Source of the DNA: Ephydatia muelleri
Lineage: Eukaryota > Porifera > Demospongiae > Spongillida > Spongillidae
Direction of reading: 5' to 3'
Length of the DNA: 64,000 nt
Assembly (NCBI GenBank): GCA_013339895.1
Contig: JABACO010000008.1
Span: 9,356,758-9,420,757 of the forward strand
Shown: piece by piece, positions 1 through 9,369 of the stretch
Layout of the letters: each line of letters begins with the position of its first letter
Position numbering within the stretch: the stretch's first letter is position 1
The notes under the pieces: generated by a model
Told to the model about the DNA's origin: nothing
The model's database searches: none
Seen by the model: only the letters and a program-made list of their open reading frames with translations
Program-made: the position numbers and the translations under genes

Positions 1-117
1 TAAGCGACTTCGCTTCAAGGCTACACGACGCTGCTTCCGCCTTTCTGGGTCTGCCTTGATCAGTGCTGTACTCCTCCTTGTCGTGTAGAAGTCCTTAAAC
101 ATGAGGGTTCCATAGTG

Positions 118-333
118 TTACCGTAGCTGCGTGTTCAGGTATATGTACTGTCTTACCTTCACTCTTTTAACAAGCGCTGATTCGTTCAGAACGGGGTACT
201 TATGGAAAGCCATAAGTGCCTTGACAGACTCAAATAGTTTCTTTTTAAGTGTGTCGTCGACTTCAGCCCAGGTCTTTTCCTTTAGTACCAGTTCCACGTC
301 AGCTGCATATTTGAAGAACTTCGTATGGATCAA
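118..333 (-). CDS. unrecognised exon-like reading frame
   Basis: A 71-codon minus-strand frame rich in Lys, Val and Glu that looks coding (hydrophobic/charged alternation, no low complexity). After the residues LVKRVK there is a good donor (AAG|GTAAGA, about 164), so the real exon probably ends there and the last residues are intronic. A further minus-strand open stretch at 1-110 is very basic (many Arg and Lys) and could be the next exon. I do not recognise the family and would not assign a function. Confidence 0.3.
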   Translation of the reverse strand: MIHTKFFKYAADVELVLKEKTWAEVDDTLKKKLFESVKALMAFHKYPVLNESALVKRVKVRQYIYLNTQLR

Positions 334-345
334 TAGAAAGTCTTA

Positions 346-1480
346 AAATTGTAAACGTACGTATCTTTGTAGTTTGCAAGGCTCACCAACACGGCTGTTT
401 CATTTCCATTGAACCTGTGACAAAAAGCCCTACGCCCCCTACGTAAATAGTTCTCATAGCAACGGGGTGTAGCAACCAACATGGGCTTAAAGATGCTCGT
501 TTTTTACCACGAGGACTGTTTTTAACTCTTCTTTACACTTCGAATCCTACTAACCCTAACCCTAGGCTAGTGAGACATGAGATGCCCTCCTATTTGCTTC
601 TCCTTGCCATTACGAGTTTGCAGACAAGTGAGGGTGGCACAGGATCAACATCCCAAATAACCAACCTTTCACTGTGTCCAATGGTGCATGATGCTGAACA
701 TGATAATGGTGCAGCACCAGGTGAAGGTTGTGACCATGTGGCTCTAGTATACCAGGAGGAAGTTGTGTCCACCTACTACAGTGAGAGATGAAGTCTCCTT
801 CAATCATCACCTAGGATTAGATTGCAAATAGCAATTCACAAGGTAGAAAAAAACAAAAGATGAATTAACATATGGAGAAATGGCCCATACATAGGCGGTC
901 ATCTTGCTTTTTTTTTCAAATTGAATTTCAAACACGTTTATAATTTACGATAAATCGGACTGATTGTGAATATGTGCTTTATAAGATTATACCATGAACC
1001 ATTCGTAAACTAAAATCAAGACAAAAATTTAATTTCTACCGCGCATAATTTATTCATAAACGAAGCAGTCATTGCGTAATACCTTGCGTCATCTTAGAAT
1101 TATTAACAGTATGTCGGCTAGCTAGTAGGGGTTAACGGTTATAAACTTTAATAGCTGTGACGTAACTATCAAAGACAATTTGAATTACAATTATAATTGT
1201 ACCGATAATTAACTTATCTGCTGTGCGTCACTTGCACTGGAGAAGTGGAGCGCATCAATTAGGCACAATGATGCATGCAGGGATCGAACTACGTATGCCC
1301 TTCATGCTTTCATCTTCTGAGACGCAGGTGTTTTGGTGAGTATACTATGTGAATTTAGTAGCGTAGCCCCCCCCCCCCCCCCCCCCTTCCCCAAGTGGGC
1401 TACATGTACATGTCCATAGCTGTGTCCAGCGGCGTAGTCAGTTACATCGTATACATGAATATCACAACAGGAGAAGCAGG
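346..1480. other. non-coding stretch, nothing recognised
   Basis: AT-rich sequence with short opposing frames at 570-810 that I take as chance. It holds a poly-C run (about 1369-1386) and one copy of a short motif, CACGGCTGTTTCATT at 390-404, that recurs at 7733-7747. Confidence 0.5.
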
Positions 1481-1493
1481 CATGTTGGGCATG

Positions 1494-1560
1494 TGTGTGT
1501 GTGTGTGTGTGCATGTGTGTGTGTGCATGTGTGTGTGTGTGTGTGTGTGCGTGTGTATGT
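1494..1560. repeat. (TG)n microsatellite
   Basis: Imperfect TG dinucleotide run broken by CATG steps, just upstream of the FN3 exon. Confidence 0.85.
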
Positions 1561-1678
1561 GTGGTCACTGACTGTATATACATGCATAGATAATCTATGA
1601 TACATGTACATGTATGTGTGATGTCATTGTGTGCAATCTCGTTATGTGATGTCATCCTCTTCCCCCTCCTTCCCCCAG

Positions 1679-1868
1679 CACCGGATGGATTTGATGCTGT
1701 GTCGGTGCAGAATGTGGGCTCCACCTACATCATTGTGTCTTGGGACTTGCCAACTCACAGTAATGGCATCCTCATCAACTTCAGTTTGTATTGCAATGGT
1801 GCTCTGGCGGGTGTCCTGCCCCTTACTGTGATCAGCTACGACACCACCGGCCTTCTCCTCTTCACTTT
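1679..1868 (+). CDS. fibronectin type III domain exon (partial gene)
   Basis: The exon follows a polypyrimidine tract and CAG acceptor (1677-1678) and opens with the FN3 signature: Pro-Asp-Gly at the start, the core VSWDLPTHSNG, then an Asn-Phe-Ser-Leu-Tyr strand and the terminal Thr-Gly-Leu...Phe-Thr-Leu-Tyr block. Spacing of the Trp, the Ser-Asn-Gly turn and the Leu/Tyr matches FN3 repeats, most like the serial FN3 repeats of usherin-type extracellular proteins. A plausible donor lies at 1869. A second acceptor (ggacag|, near 1976) begins an open stretch to about 2060 that may be the next exon, but its frame is unclear. The rest of the gene is outside the window or in the gap. It is probably a secreted or membrane adhesion protein; the exact gene is unknown. 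Confidence 0.6.
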
Positions 1869-2137
1869 GTACATGTACATGTATGTCTTCTCTGCTACTG
1901 TGTGCAACATGCGCAAATAACAGTGTGCATGGTACATGTATATGATCTGTGCTCAGTACGTTATCTGTTGGACAGGTCCTCCAGTCACGCCCACAGGCGC
2001 TGCACTCCAGTTGGAACGTGGTGTTGGGCGTCATCAGTGCTGCAGCCAGCCTGCCCAGGTACATTGTGTACACTTCAATCACTTAGTTTGTGTTCCATCT
2101 TTCTTTGCTCTTATCCATCTCTCCTCCTTCCTTTCTT

Positions 2138-2397
2138 TCTCTCCTGTCTCACCTACTCCCTCACTTCCTCCCTCCCTTCCTCCTCCCTTCCTCCTCCCTT
2201 CCTCCTCCCTTCCTCCTCCCTTCCTCCTCCCTTCCTCCTCCCTTCCTCCTCCCTTCCTCCTCCCTTCCTCCTCCCTTCCTCCTCCCTTCCTCCTCCCTTC
2301 CTCCTCCCTTCCTCCTCCTTCCTCCTCCCTTCCTCCTCCCTTCCTCCTCCCTTCCTCCTCCCTTCCTCCTCCCTCCTTCCCTCCCCCCTCCTCCCCC
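2138..2397. repeat. CTTCCTCC-type pyrimidine tract running into the gap
   Basis: About 15 copies of an 11-bp unit (CTTCCTCCTCC) that ends at the assembly gap. The repeat is probably why the assembly broke here. Confidence 0.9.
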
Positions 2398-3397
2398 NNN
2401 NNNNNNNNNNNNNNNNNNNNNNNNNNNNNNNNNNNNNNNNNNNNNNNNNNNNNNNNNNNNNNNNNNNNNNNNNNNNNNNNNNNNNNNNNNNNNNNNNNNN
2501 NNNNNNNNNNNNNNNNNNNNNNNNNNNNNNNNNNNNNNNNNNNNNNNNNNNNNNNNNNNNNNNNNNNNNNNNNNNNNNNNNNNNNNNNNNNNNNNNNNNN
2601 NNNNNNNNNNNNNNNNNNNNNNNNNNNNNNNNNNNNNNNNNNNNNNNNNNNNNNNNNNNNNNNNNNNNNNNNNNNNNNNNNNNNNNNNNNNNNNNNNNNN
2701 NNNNNNNNNNNNNNNNNNNNNNNNNNNNNNNNNNNNNNNNNNNNNNNNNNNNNNNNNNNNNNNNNNNNNNNNNNNNNNNNNNNNNNNNNNNNNNNNNNNN
2801 NNNNNNNNNNNNNNNNNNNNNNNNNNNNNNNNNNNNNNNNNNNNNNNNNNNNNNNNNNNNNNNNNNNNNNNNNNNNNNNNNNNNNNNNNNNNNNNNNNNN
2901 NNNNNNNNNNNNNNNNNNNNNNNNNNNNNNNNNNNNNNNNNNNNNNNNNNNNNNNNNNNNNNNNNNNNNNNNNNNNNNNNNNNNNNNNNNNNNNNNNNNN
3001 NNNNNNNNNNNNNNNNNNNNNNNNNNNNNNNNNNNNNNNNNNNNNNNNNNNNNNNNNNNNNNNNNNNNNNNNNNNNNNNNNNNNNNNNNNNNNNNNNNNN
3101 NNNNNNNNNNNNNNNNNNNNNNNNNNNNNNNNNNNNNNNNNNNNNNNNNNNNNNNNNNNNNNNNNNNNNNNNNNNNNNNNNNNNNNNNNNNNNNNNNNNN
3201 NNNNNNNNNNNNNNNNNNNNNNNNNNNNNNNNNNNNNNNNNNNNNNNNNNNNNNNNNNNNNNNNNNNNNNNNNNNNNNNNNNNNNNNNNNNNNNNNNNNN
3301 NNNNNNNNNNNNNNNNNNNNNNNNNNNNNNNNNNNNNNNNNNNNNNNNNNNNNNNNNNNNNNNNNNNNNNNNNNNNNNNNNNNNNNNNNNNNNNNNN
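2398..3397. other. assembly gap (1000 N)
   Basis: Exactly 1000 N, so the true length is unknown. The FN3 gene enters from the left and the recombinase frame of a retrotransposon from the right. Reading frames reported across it are meaningless. Confidence 0.99.
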
Positions 3398-3800
3398 GGA
3401 CTATGTGAGCCTCCTGAGCAGGGAAACTCGGAACGCCCTGCCTGGCTTCTGCCCAAAGCTTCCATCTCTGGAAGGCACCAATGTACTTTCTCACTGTACT
3501 ATCGGCCTTCCCGCTAAGCAGCGTATCCGGGACCTCCCTTGCCAACCGCTGCAACTCCGGGTCCTTCAAATCTGCAAGTCGCGACCAAACCCCTGCCGCT
3601 TCCAAATCTACCATGGGAAAACAAGAGAAGTGAATCCAATAGACTACCCTGACCCGCACGGCCAGGCTACACCAAGCCAACCCTCTTGGGCCACACGGTC
3701 CAACCGTCGTTGACCTGGCCCCCTGGGTTCTGTTTGACCCACGGTCAAACCTAGGCCCCCTGGGCCTGTCACTGCTCTCCGGCAGCCACATTGACCACAC
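3398..3800 (-). CDS. tyrosine recombinase, N-terminal part (cut by gap)
   Basis: The frame from 3800 down to 3398 contains a helical core-binding segment typical of phage-integrase-like recombinases of DIRS/Ngaro elements: a run of Leu-Ala/Arg helices, then STVRKYIGAFQRWKLWAE, the usual 'ST...KY...W..W' pattern of the SAM-like N-terminal DNA-binding domain. The catalytic Arg-His-Arg-Tyr domain would follow and must be inside the gap. The true start codon is uncertain because the first ~60 codons are low-quality Arg/Gly/Pro sequence and may be leader. Its role would be integrating the element's circular DNA by site-specific recombination. Confidence 0.75.
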
Positions 3801-4232
3801 TGGTCAATGACACCCAATCCTGCTCCCTGGCAGCACAATGACCACACTGGTCGAATGCAGACAAACCTGCCCCCGGCAGACACAAGACCACACTGGTCGA
3901 ATAAAACACAATCCTGCCCCCGGCAGACACAAGACCACACTGGTCGAACAAAATGCAATCCTGCACTCCGGCAGACACAAGACCACAATGGTCGAACAAA
4001 ATGCAATCCTGCCCCCGGCAGACACAAGACCACACTGGTCGAATGCAGACAATCCTGCCCCCGGCAGACACAAGACCACACTGGTCGAACAAAACACGAT
4101 CCTGCCCCCGGCAGACACAAGACCACACTGGTCGAACAAATCACAATCCTGCCCCCGGCAGACACAAGACCACACTGGTCGAACAAAAAACACAATCCTG
4201 CCACCGGCAACATATTACCACACTGGCTGAAA
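3785..4232 (-). repeat. 47-bp tandem repeat array inside the retrotransposon
   Basis: About nine or ten copies of a 46-48-bp unit lie between the RT/RNase H stop (4291) and the recombinase frame. Each unit holds the quasi-palindrome GACCACACTGGTC and a CCCCCGGCAGACACAAGACC block. The middle copies are nearly identical; the edge copies are degraded. A period of 47 is not a multiple of 3, so the open frames across it on both strands are by-products. Confidence 0.9.
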
Positions 4233-4290
4233 GCTTGAAACATAGTGACAACTAAGACCAAACTGCCCCTTACAGGGACACAGGGTCATA

Positions 4291-7155
4291 CTAAAAACCC
4301 ACCTTCAAGGCCAGCAGACGATCGCTACGCCTGCACTCTCCAAACAAATTACCACCCGATCTCCCCTGCAGCGTACATGCAGGTACCATTCTTACATCTA
4401 CTACAAAAGATGCATAACCCATGCCATCAGTGCACAACAAAGGCCAAAAGGGAGCTGACTCCCAGCATGGCACTACAAGTGTACCACTAGCATGACACAC
4501 TTCAGCGTGCTTCATCACCCTCACCACTAATGATGGCGGTGGACACCACCAGTTGTTCTCCCCACCACCCCAATCCACCGTAAATGCATCCACAGCCTCA
4601 GTCCCAGGGCATGCAAAACGAGAATTAAACCGCGGAAGCTGCGAGTTATAGTTGTCAGCAAACCTATCTATAGAATGGGGACCCCAAATGCCATCTAAAT
4701 CATAGAAACACTCTGGATCTACCTGCCAATCATCGTAATCTATGATACGACTAATGAAGTCCGCTAGCTCGTTTTCTTCCCGTGGTAACCACTCCGGCTC
4801 CAATCTAATTTGGTAAGCGATACATGTTTCAAACACCCTCATGGCCTGCTCTTGTAAATGTGCCTTACGACTGCCAACCTGTATGATACGCACTACATTC
4901 TGGTTATCTGAGAACCACCTAACCCTCACATTCCGCAGCTTGGGAGCAATGGAATCCAAAACTCTACTAACTGCCACTAACTCCCTCCACGTGGAGCTCT
5001 TCACCGCTTCCTCTGGCAACCAATTACCATGGGCCACGTGCATGCCATGCTCCACAGTGTACCCTCCATACCCCGTATCACTAGCGTCTGAGTACACCAC
5101 TCTAACTGCTGAAGGGCTATGCCATATTGGCTGTGAGTTATAACTATGCAGGCAGTCTACCCAAAACTCTAGTTCCGCACGCGCCTGCGGGGACACTTCT
5201 AGCACATCGCACCAAGCATACCGGGACTCTAACACAGCGTACAAATTTCTGGTCATAAACCTTGACACTGGGCCTAACGCAATACCCATTGAAATAATCC
5301 TGCCAACTATACTGGCTATCTGTTTGGCCCTCAACCAACTGGACAATAGAGCCACCCGCAGTAATGCCACCAACATATCTACTTTTTCCCGGGGAACAGA
5401 AACATATCCATCCAGCAGGTCTATATTGAATCCCAACCACATTACCCTGTGAGACGGTGTCCACACTGACTTATCCACATTCATCACAAAACCAGCCCTT
5501 TCCAAAGAACCCCTGACCCACATGCTAGCTTTTTCAGCACTTTCCTTCCCCTTCACAGCTACAATCCCATCATCCAAATACATGAGGCATTTTAAACCTC
5601 TAGACCGCCACAGCTTTACCAGTGGCCGTAACAACTTAGTAAACACATACGGTGCCGATGCCAACCCGAAAGGTAAAACTGTAAACACGTAAAATTGCCG
5701 CTCCCACTCAAAACCCAGATACTTACGATGATGCCTAGCAATATCCACATGATGGTACCCGGACTTCAAGTCGAAACTAAACATGAGCTCACCTTGGCTA
5801 AAAAGCATCATTGCTATTCGTAAATCCTCATATTTAAACTTCCTTTTCAGTAAATACTGGTTGACATGTCTCAAGTTCACCACCAACCGTTTCTTGCCCG
5901 CACTGTTCTCCACTACAGACACTGGGCTGCATATGAATGGCTGTTCAGTTACCTCCTCCACAAACCCTCCTCCCACCAAGTCTGCTACTGCCTTGCATAC
6001 AAACACGCTATTAGCGTAGGCTGTATTTTTATTGCCCCTTCTATAAGCTGGCGGTTCCACATGGAATGGCAACATGTACCCGTCTCTAATCATGTCAATG
6101 ATCCATTGTGTAGCATGAAGCTCTTCTACCCAATACTCCACATGCTGCCTTAACCTGCCCTTAACAGCCATACTATTCTTCTCCACTTCCTCATACTCCC
6201 AGCACCTCTGCGTACATGCTAACTCATCCCCATCAGTCCCTGCCTCAGGTGACAACTCAACAGTATGTGACCCCTCAAGGGACAACTCATCCTGCAACAC
6301 AACAGGTGATAAACCCTCACCATGTGCTGCTTCCTGATCAGGGGCAGCTGAACCCCCCACCCCAAGTGCACTGGTATCCCCACATATACCCCCACTGTGT
6401 TCTACTACCAAGGGATACGCAACCACCGACTTCTTAGGGCATTCACGCTTGAAGTGACCTGCCTCACCGCACCCATAGCACACCACCGGGCCGGAACCCC
6501 GAGGCAACGCTGGCTTCCCGAGCGCTCCTGCTCCCGCCACCACTCCCGCTCCACTCCACCGCGCCGCTGCCTTAGCTCTGTCTTGCGCCTCATGCTCCAT
6601 CTTCTTCACCCTCTCAGCATCTTCTGACTTCCTTTTCTTCGCATTGGCCCTGCGCTCCGCCGCCCTTTCTGCCCTATCCAGCCTTTTCTCGTCATCCGAG
6701 TCGACTGCCAACGCGTCAGCCTCGTACTCGTTGACCACCGCCCAACCAAAATCCGAACGATCGGCCAACTTAATCAATTTCTGCCTATGCGACAGCGCGT
6801 CCTTACCGAGCTTCAGGCTCTGCTTGGCCTTCTCCAAGGCGACTTTAGCTGGACCGTCGGCCACGAGCCTAGCCGCGCGCGACAGCTGTGACTCCGCCTC
6901 GAGGATGTGATCCATTACGCTCTCATTGAAAAAGGCCTGATCTTCGTGAGCCTTCTTCTGGAAATGGTACGGCTTCTCCGATTTCCTCGCTGCCCTCTCC
7001 GCCGCTTCCTCCTGTGCCGCCCTCAGTTCCGCTCGCAGCTCACGTGTTTCCCGCTGCGAACTTGTAATGGCGGCCAGTATGGTATCCAACGGGTTGCTCG
7101 TCCCTCCTTGCGCCGAAACCCGAGCCTCCTCCATAAAAACTGCAAGCCACACCAC
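4291..7155 (-). CDS. Gag / reverse transcriptase / RNase H polyprotein of DIRS-like element
   Basis: An uninterrupted 954-residue frame. Residues ~1-220 are Gag-like: an Ala/Glu/Arg coiled region, then a CCHC zinc knuckle (CYGCGEAGHFKREC). The middle is a reverse transcriptase, with the palm motif YLDDGIV and an upstream FDLKSGYHHV block; the fingers motif VVNLRHVN comes before it. RNase H follows with conserved acidic positions in VVYSDASDTGYGG, STWRELVAV, RWFSDNQN and NELADFIS. The C-terminal ~150 residues (SIDRFADNYNSQLPRFNS, then a Trp-rich WWCPPPSL block) are the extension always seen after RNase H in DIRS/Ngaro elements. The frame is intact and the start at 7155 is the first Met, so this copy may be recent. 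The protein copies element RNA into DNA; integration depends on the recombinase downstream. Confidence 0.9.
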   Translation of the reverse strand: MVWLAVFMEEARVSAQGGTSNPLDTILAAITSSQRETRELRAELRAAQEEAAERAARKSEKPYHFQKKAHEDQAFFNESVMDHILEAESQLSRAARLVADGPAKVALEKAKQSLKLGKDALSHRQKLIKLADRSDFGWAVVNEYEADALAVDSDDEKRLDRAERAAERRANAKKRKSEDAERVKKMEHEAQDRAKAAARWSGAGVVAGAGALGKPALPRGSGPVVCYGCGEAGHFKRECPKKSVVAYPLVVEHSGGICGDTSALGVGGSAAPDQEAAHGEGLSPVVLQDELSLEGSHTVELSPEAGTDGDELACTQRCWEYEEVEKNSMAVKGRLRQHVEYWVEELHATQWIIDMIRDGYMLPFHVEPPAYRRGNKNTAYANSVFVCKAVADLVGGGFVEEVTEQPFICSPVSVVENSAGKKRLVVNLRHVNQYLLKRKFKYEDLRIAMMLFSQGELMFSFDLKSGYHHVDIARHHRKYLGFEWERQFYVFTVLPFGLASAPYVFTKLLRPLVKLWRSRGLKCLMYLDDGIVAVKGKESAEKASMWVRGSLERAGFVMNVDKSVWTPSHRVMWLGFNIDLLDGYVSVPREKVDMLVALLRVALLSSWLRAKQIASIVGRIISMGIALGPVSRFMTRNLYAVLESRYAWCDVLEVSPQARAELEFWVDCLHSYNSQPIWHSPSAVRVVYSDASDTGYGGYTVEHGMHVAHGNWLPEEAVKSSTWRELVAVSRVLDSIAPKLRNVRVRWFSDNQNVVRIIQVGSRKAHLQEQAMRVFETCIAYQIRLEPEWLPREENELADFISRIIDYDDWQVDPECFYDLDGIWGPHSIDRFADNYNSQLPRFNSRFACPGTEAVDAFTVDWGGGENNWWCPPPSLVVRVMKHAEVCHASGTLVVPCWESAPFWPLLCTDGMGYASFVVDVRMVPACTLQGRSGGNLFGECRRSDRLLALKVGF

Positions 7156-7199
7156 GTGCGTTTAGAATGCCTAGAATGACTCAATAACCCCTTCACTCC

Positions 7200-8700
7200 C
7201 TTATCAACCCTCCGACCACGTGTTTCACCCTTCCAACCAATCGCCATTCAGGCTATATTTAGACAGGAGCTTATTTCCTGTCTAATTCAATCCTTTCAAC
7301 CTGACAGGAAATATATAACAATTAAGCTAGGAACAACTCGTCTTTAGTCGGAGTAAGCCAATATTACTTATAAACGCCTTGTAGGTCGATTAGGTAGTGA
7401 TCGGCATGTGCGATAGCGTAGGTAGTACGGCATCCATGTCTTATTATTTAAAGGGAACGTAGTTGCTTTAAACTATACTTACAGAATCCTAAGACAACCC
7501 AGAAGGATGGTTTTTATCTTGTCGGGAAATATTTAAATGTCCTCTTTAAAATAAAGCTTTTGTTGGAAGTGCGGTAGCCGAACACTCTGGGGACCCGACT
7601 GATGGTACATCACTCCACAAGGAGCGCACCGTCATGAGAAGATCTATGTTCTCAAAAACGAGCCAGCGCTGCGTCGTGGCTGGAGAACTTCAGAAAGCTG
7701 CACTATGGCGACAGGTTGGGACGCGTGCCCGTCACGGCTGTTTCATTCCATTCAAAATTCGGCACTAGGCCCGCGCCCACTATGAATTTTAAGTACCTAG
7801 CAACGTGAGTTCATTAAGACCACCTGGTGCGTACGTTGTAGAAAAAGGGCTCTGTCGAGAAGCCGTCGGTAATTCCTCACAAGATGACGGTAGTACATGT
7901 AAGTTAAGACGTAGCTGCACATAAAGGTACCAGTGTTTTCTGGTTTCATCGCTGAGAATGCACGATATCTCATCGGATGCGGTTTATTCTATTTCAGTTT
8001 TCCACGAATTCCGTTTATATTTTTCGAGATAAATAGTTTCAAAACGATGAGGAGGGTACGATGTTGCTTTTTATCCGCTTGTTTCTCTACGTTATACTAC
8101 GCGAGTTCGTTCATACCCTTTTAAAGCTTTGAATATGCGCGCAAATTGAGATTGAGTTGAATAAGCTTTGGTATCAAATGTCACATATGTTTAGGGGGTG
8201 GCACAGCAGATGTCATATGAGGTGATATGCTTAGATAATGGTCTTGCAGTATGCTTTTCAACTTTGCTACAGGGTCCTTGATCCCTGATATGTTCGCAGC
8301 GAAGAGTTGAACTTCACATGAATTGACTCTGCACCCAGCCCACCCATTAACCCACAGCCTGCTTGGTGCATTGACAATCACTCCAGCATGTGGTCTTCAA
8401 GTATATGCATTTTCAAGGTTCTGGCAATTCCTTTGAAATCTCTGTCAAATGAACAGAAGAAGTCTTGATGGCGTGGCCTTGTGAAAAAAATACATTCACA
8501 GTTGCTATTCAAATTACAATCAAGTGCTTACCAAGGTGTTGTATGTCCATCTTGTATCAGTACTGTGCTATCATATAATACCATTACATCGTGCAGTAAC
8601 AGTTGCACCATTTTAGAGGCAGGCTTAATGTGTGCACATTCCAGAGGCAAAGTCGTGTAACAGCATGGAAAATGGGCAGCAGCCAAGTGGACCCACTCTA
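7200..8700. other. non-coding flank of the retrotransposon
   Basis: No convincing gene. On the plus strand, 7268-7325 holds three related GACAGGA/TCCTGTC blocks (imperfect inverted repeats) near TATATTTA. The 15-bp motif shared with position 390 lies at 7733-7747. A 63-codon frame at 7933-8124 is hydrophobic and unlike any family I know; I regard it as chance. Confidence 0.4.
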
Positions 8701-8726
8701 TTAGACAGGTGGCAAACACGAACCTA

Positions 8727-9364
8727 TCACATAGGAGCTGTATTGGTTGTTGCAATATACACCAAAGCAAATAAGACATTGCAGCTCCTTAATGGCAGAT
8801 AGTATAGCTGTATGGGAGCTAGAGAAGGGTGTGGGGGATTTTGTATTATCCTGTGAGGCATTACTGCTCTTATGTGTTCCACAATTTCAGCTGTCCAGAG
8901 TACTTCCCAACTTTCCTGTCTTCTGCCACAGTGCTGTATAAAATGGCTTATGACCATTGCAGCCCTATATGAAATATACCGTATACAAGTGACAGCAGGC
9001 CATGTAGAACTATGCCTTGCACCTCTCCACGGAATGGATAAACCAGTCATATGGCTCCACTGAGCACTGTCTTTTGAGCAGCAGCAGTAACACGCTTCAT
9101 CACTTGTTACATACTTCTGGGGGTGGATCTCAGGGCTATCCTTCTTTGTATCGATATGGAAGGCTTGCAAAATCTCTTCCGTGCAGGAAGAGCATTGGTA
9201 TGTGCATGGATAGGACTTTTTGACCTTTGTTTGCGATCTATGAAAATCTTGCATCCGCAAATTCTACATAGGTCTTCCAATTTACACCCATGTCGGGGTT
9301 CCATGACTATAGACTGGCGTGCGGTGTGACAAATATTCATCGTTAAACCATTGGTTTTGTCCAC
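8727..9364 (-). pseudogene. decayed gene with paired-cysteine zinc motif (transposon-type)
   Basis: Two overlapping minus-strand frames look like one protein broken by a frameshift. The first (9364 to ~9170) contains LCRICGCKIF, a CxxC knuckle; the second (~9190 onward) contains the phrase DSPEIHPQKYV followed by a cluster of cysteines. CxxCG followed ~50 residues later by 'D.P.IHP..(F/Y)C..C' is a pattern I know from zinc-binding N-termini of transposon-derived proteins in cnidarians and sponges. Downstream frames (to 8181) show no domain. The family call is from memory, and the copy is clearly non-functional as read. Confidence 0.4.
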
Positions 9365-9369
9365 TGGTA

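Larger units (their letters stand above)
3398..7200 (-). mobile_element. DIRS/Ngaro-like tyrosine-recombinase retrotransposon, 3' end lost in gap
   Basis: On the minus strand the order is a Gag-like region with a zinc knuckle, reverse transcriptase and RNase H (one frame, 7155 to 4291), an array of 47-bp repeats (about 4232 to 3785), then the start of a tyrosine recombinase (from about 3800 down to the gap). RT/RNase H followed by a recombinase, with no DDE integrase and no LTRs, defines the DIRS order. Terminal repeats could not be found: one end is in the gap and the other would lie above about 7200. CCAAT- and TATA-like strings at 7230-7260 read on the minus strand could be its promoter. 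Confidence 0.85.

Noticed and set aside
541..560. CTAACCCTAACCCTA, telomere-like
   Set aside because: Only two units; too short to mean telomeric sequence.
570..810. Opposing 60-73-codon frames
   Set aside because: No codon bias, splice context or recognisable motif.
1791..3800. Long frames on both strands spanning 2398-3397
   Set aside because: They consist of N translated as X; only the recombinase start on the minus strand (to 3398) and the FN3 exon are real.
3644..4261. Frames on both strands over the 47-bp array, superficially like a cysteine-rich or Gln/His repeat protein
   Set aside because: The period of 47 is not a multiple of three and all frames are open by composition; it is a nucleotide-level repeat.
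7933..8124. 63-codon frame rich in Phe and Cys
   Set aside because: Isolated, hydrophobic by AT composition, no family resemblance.
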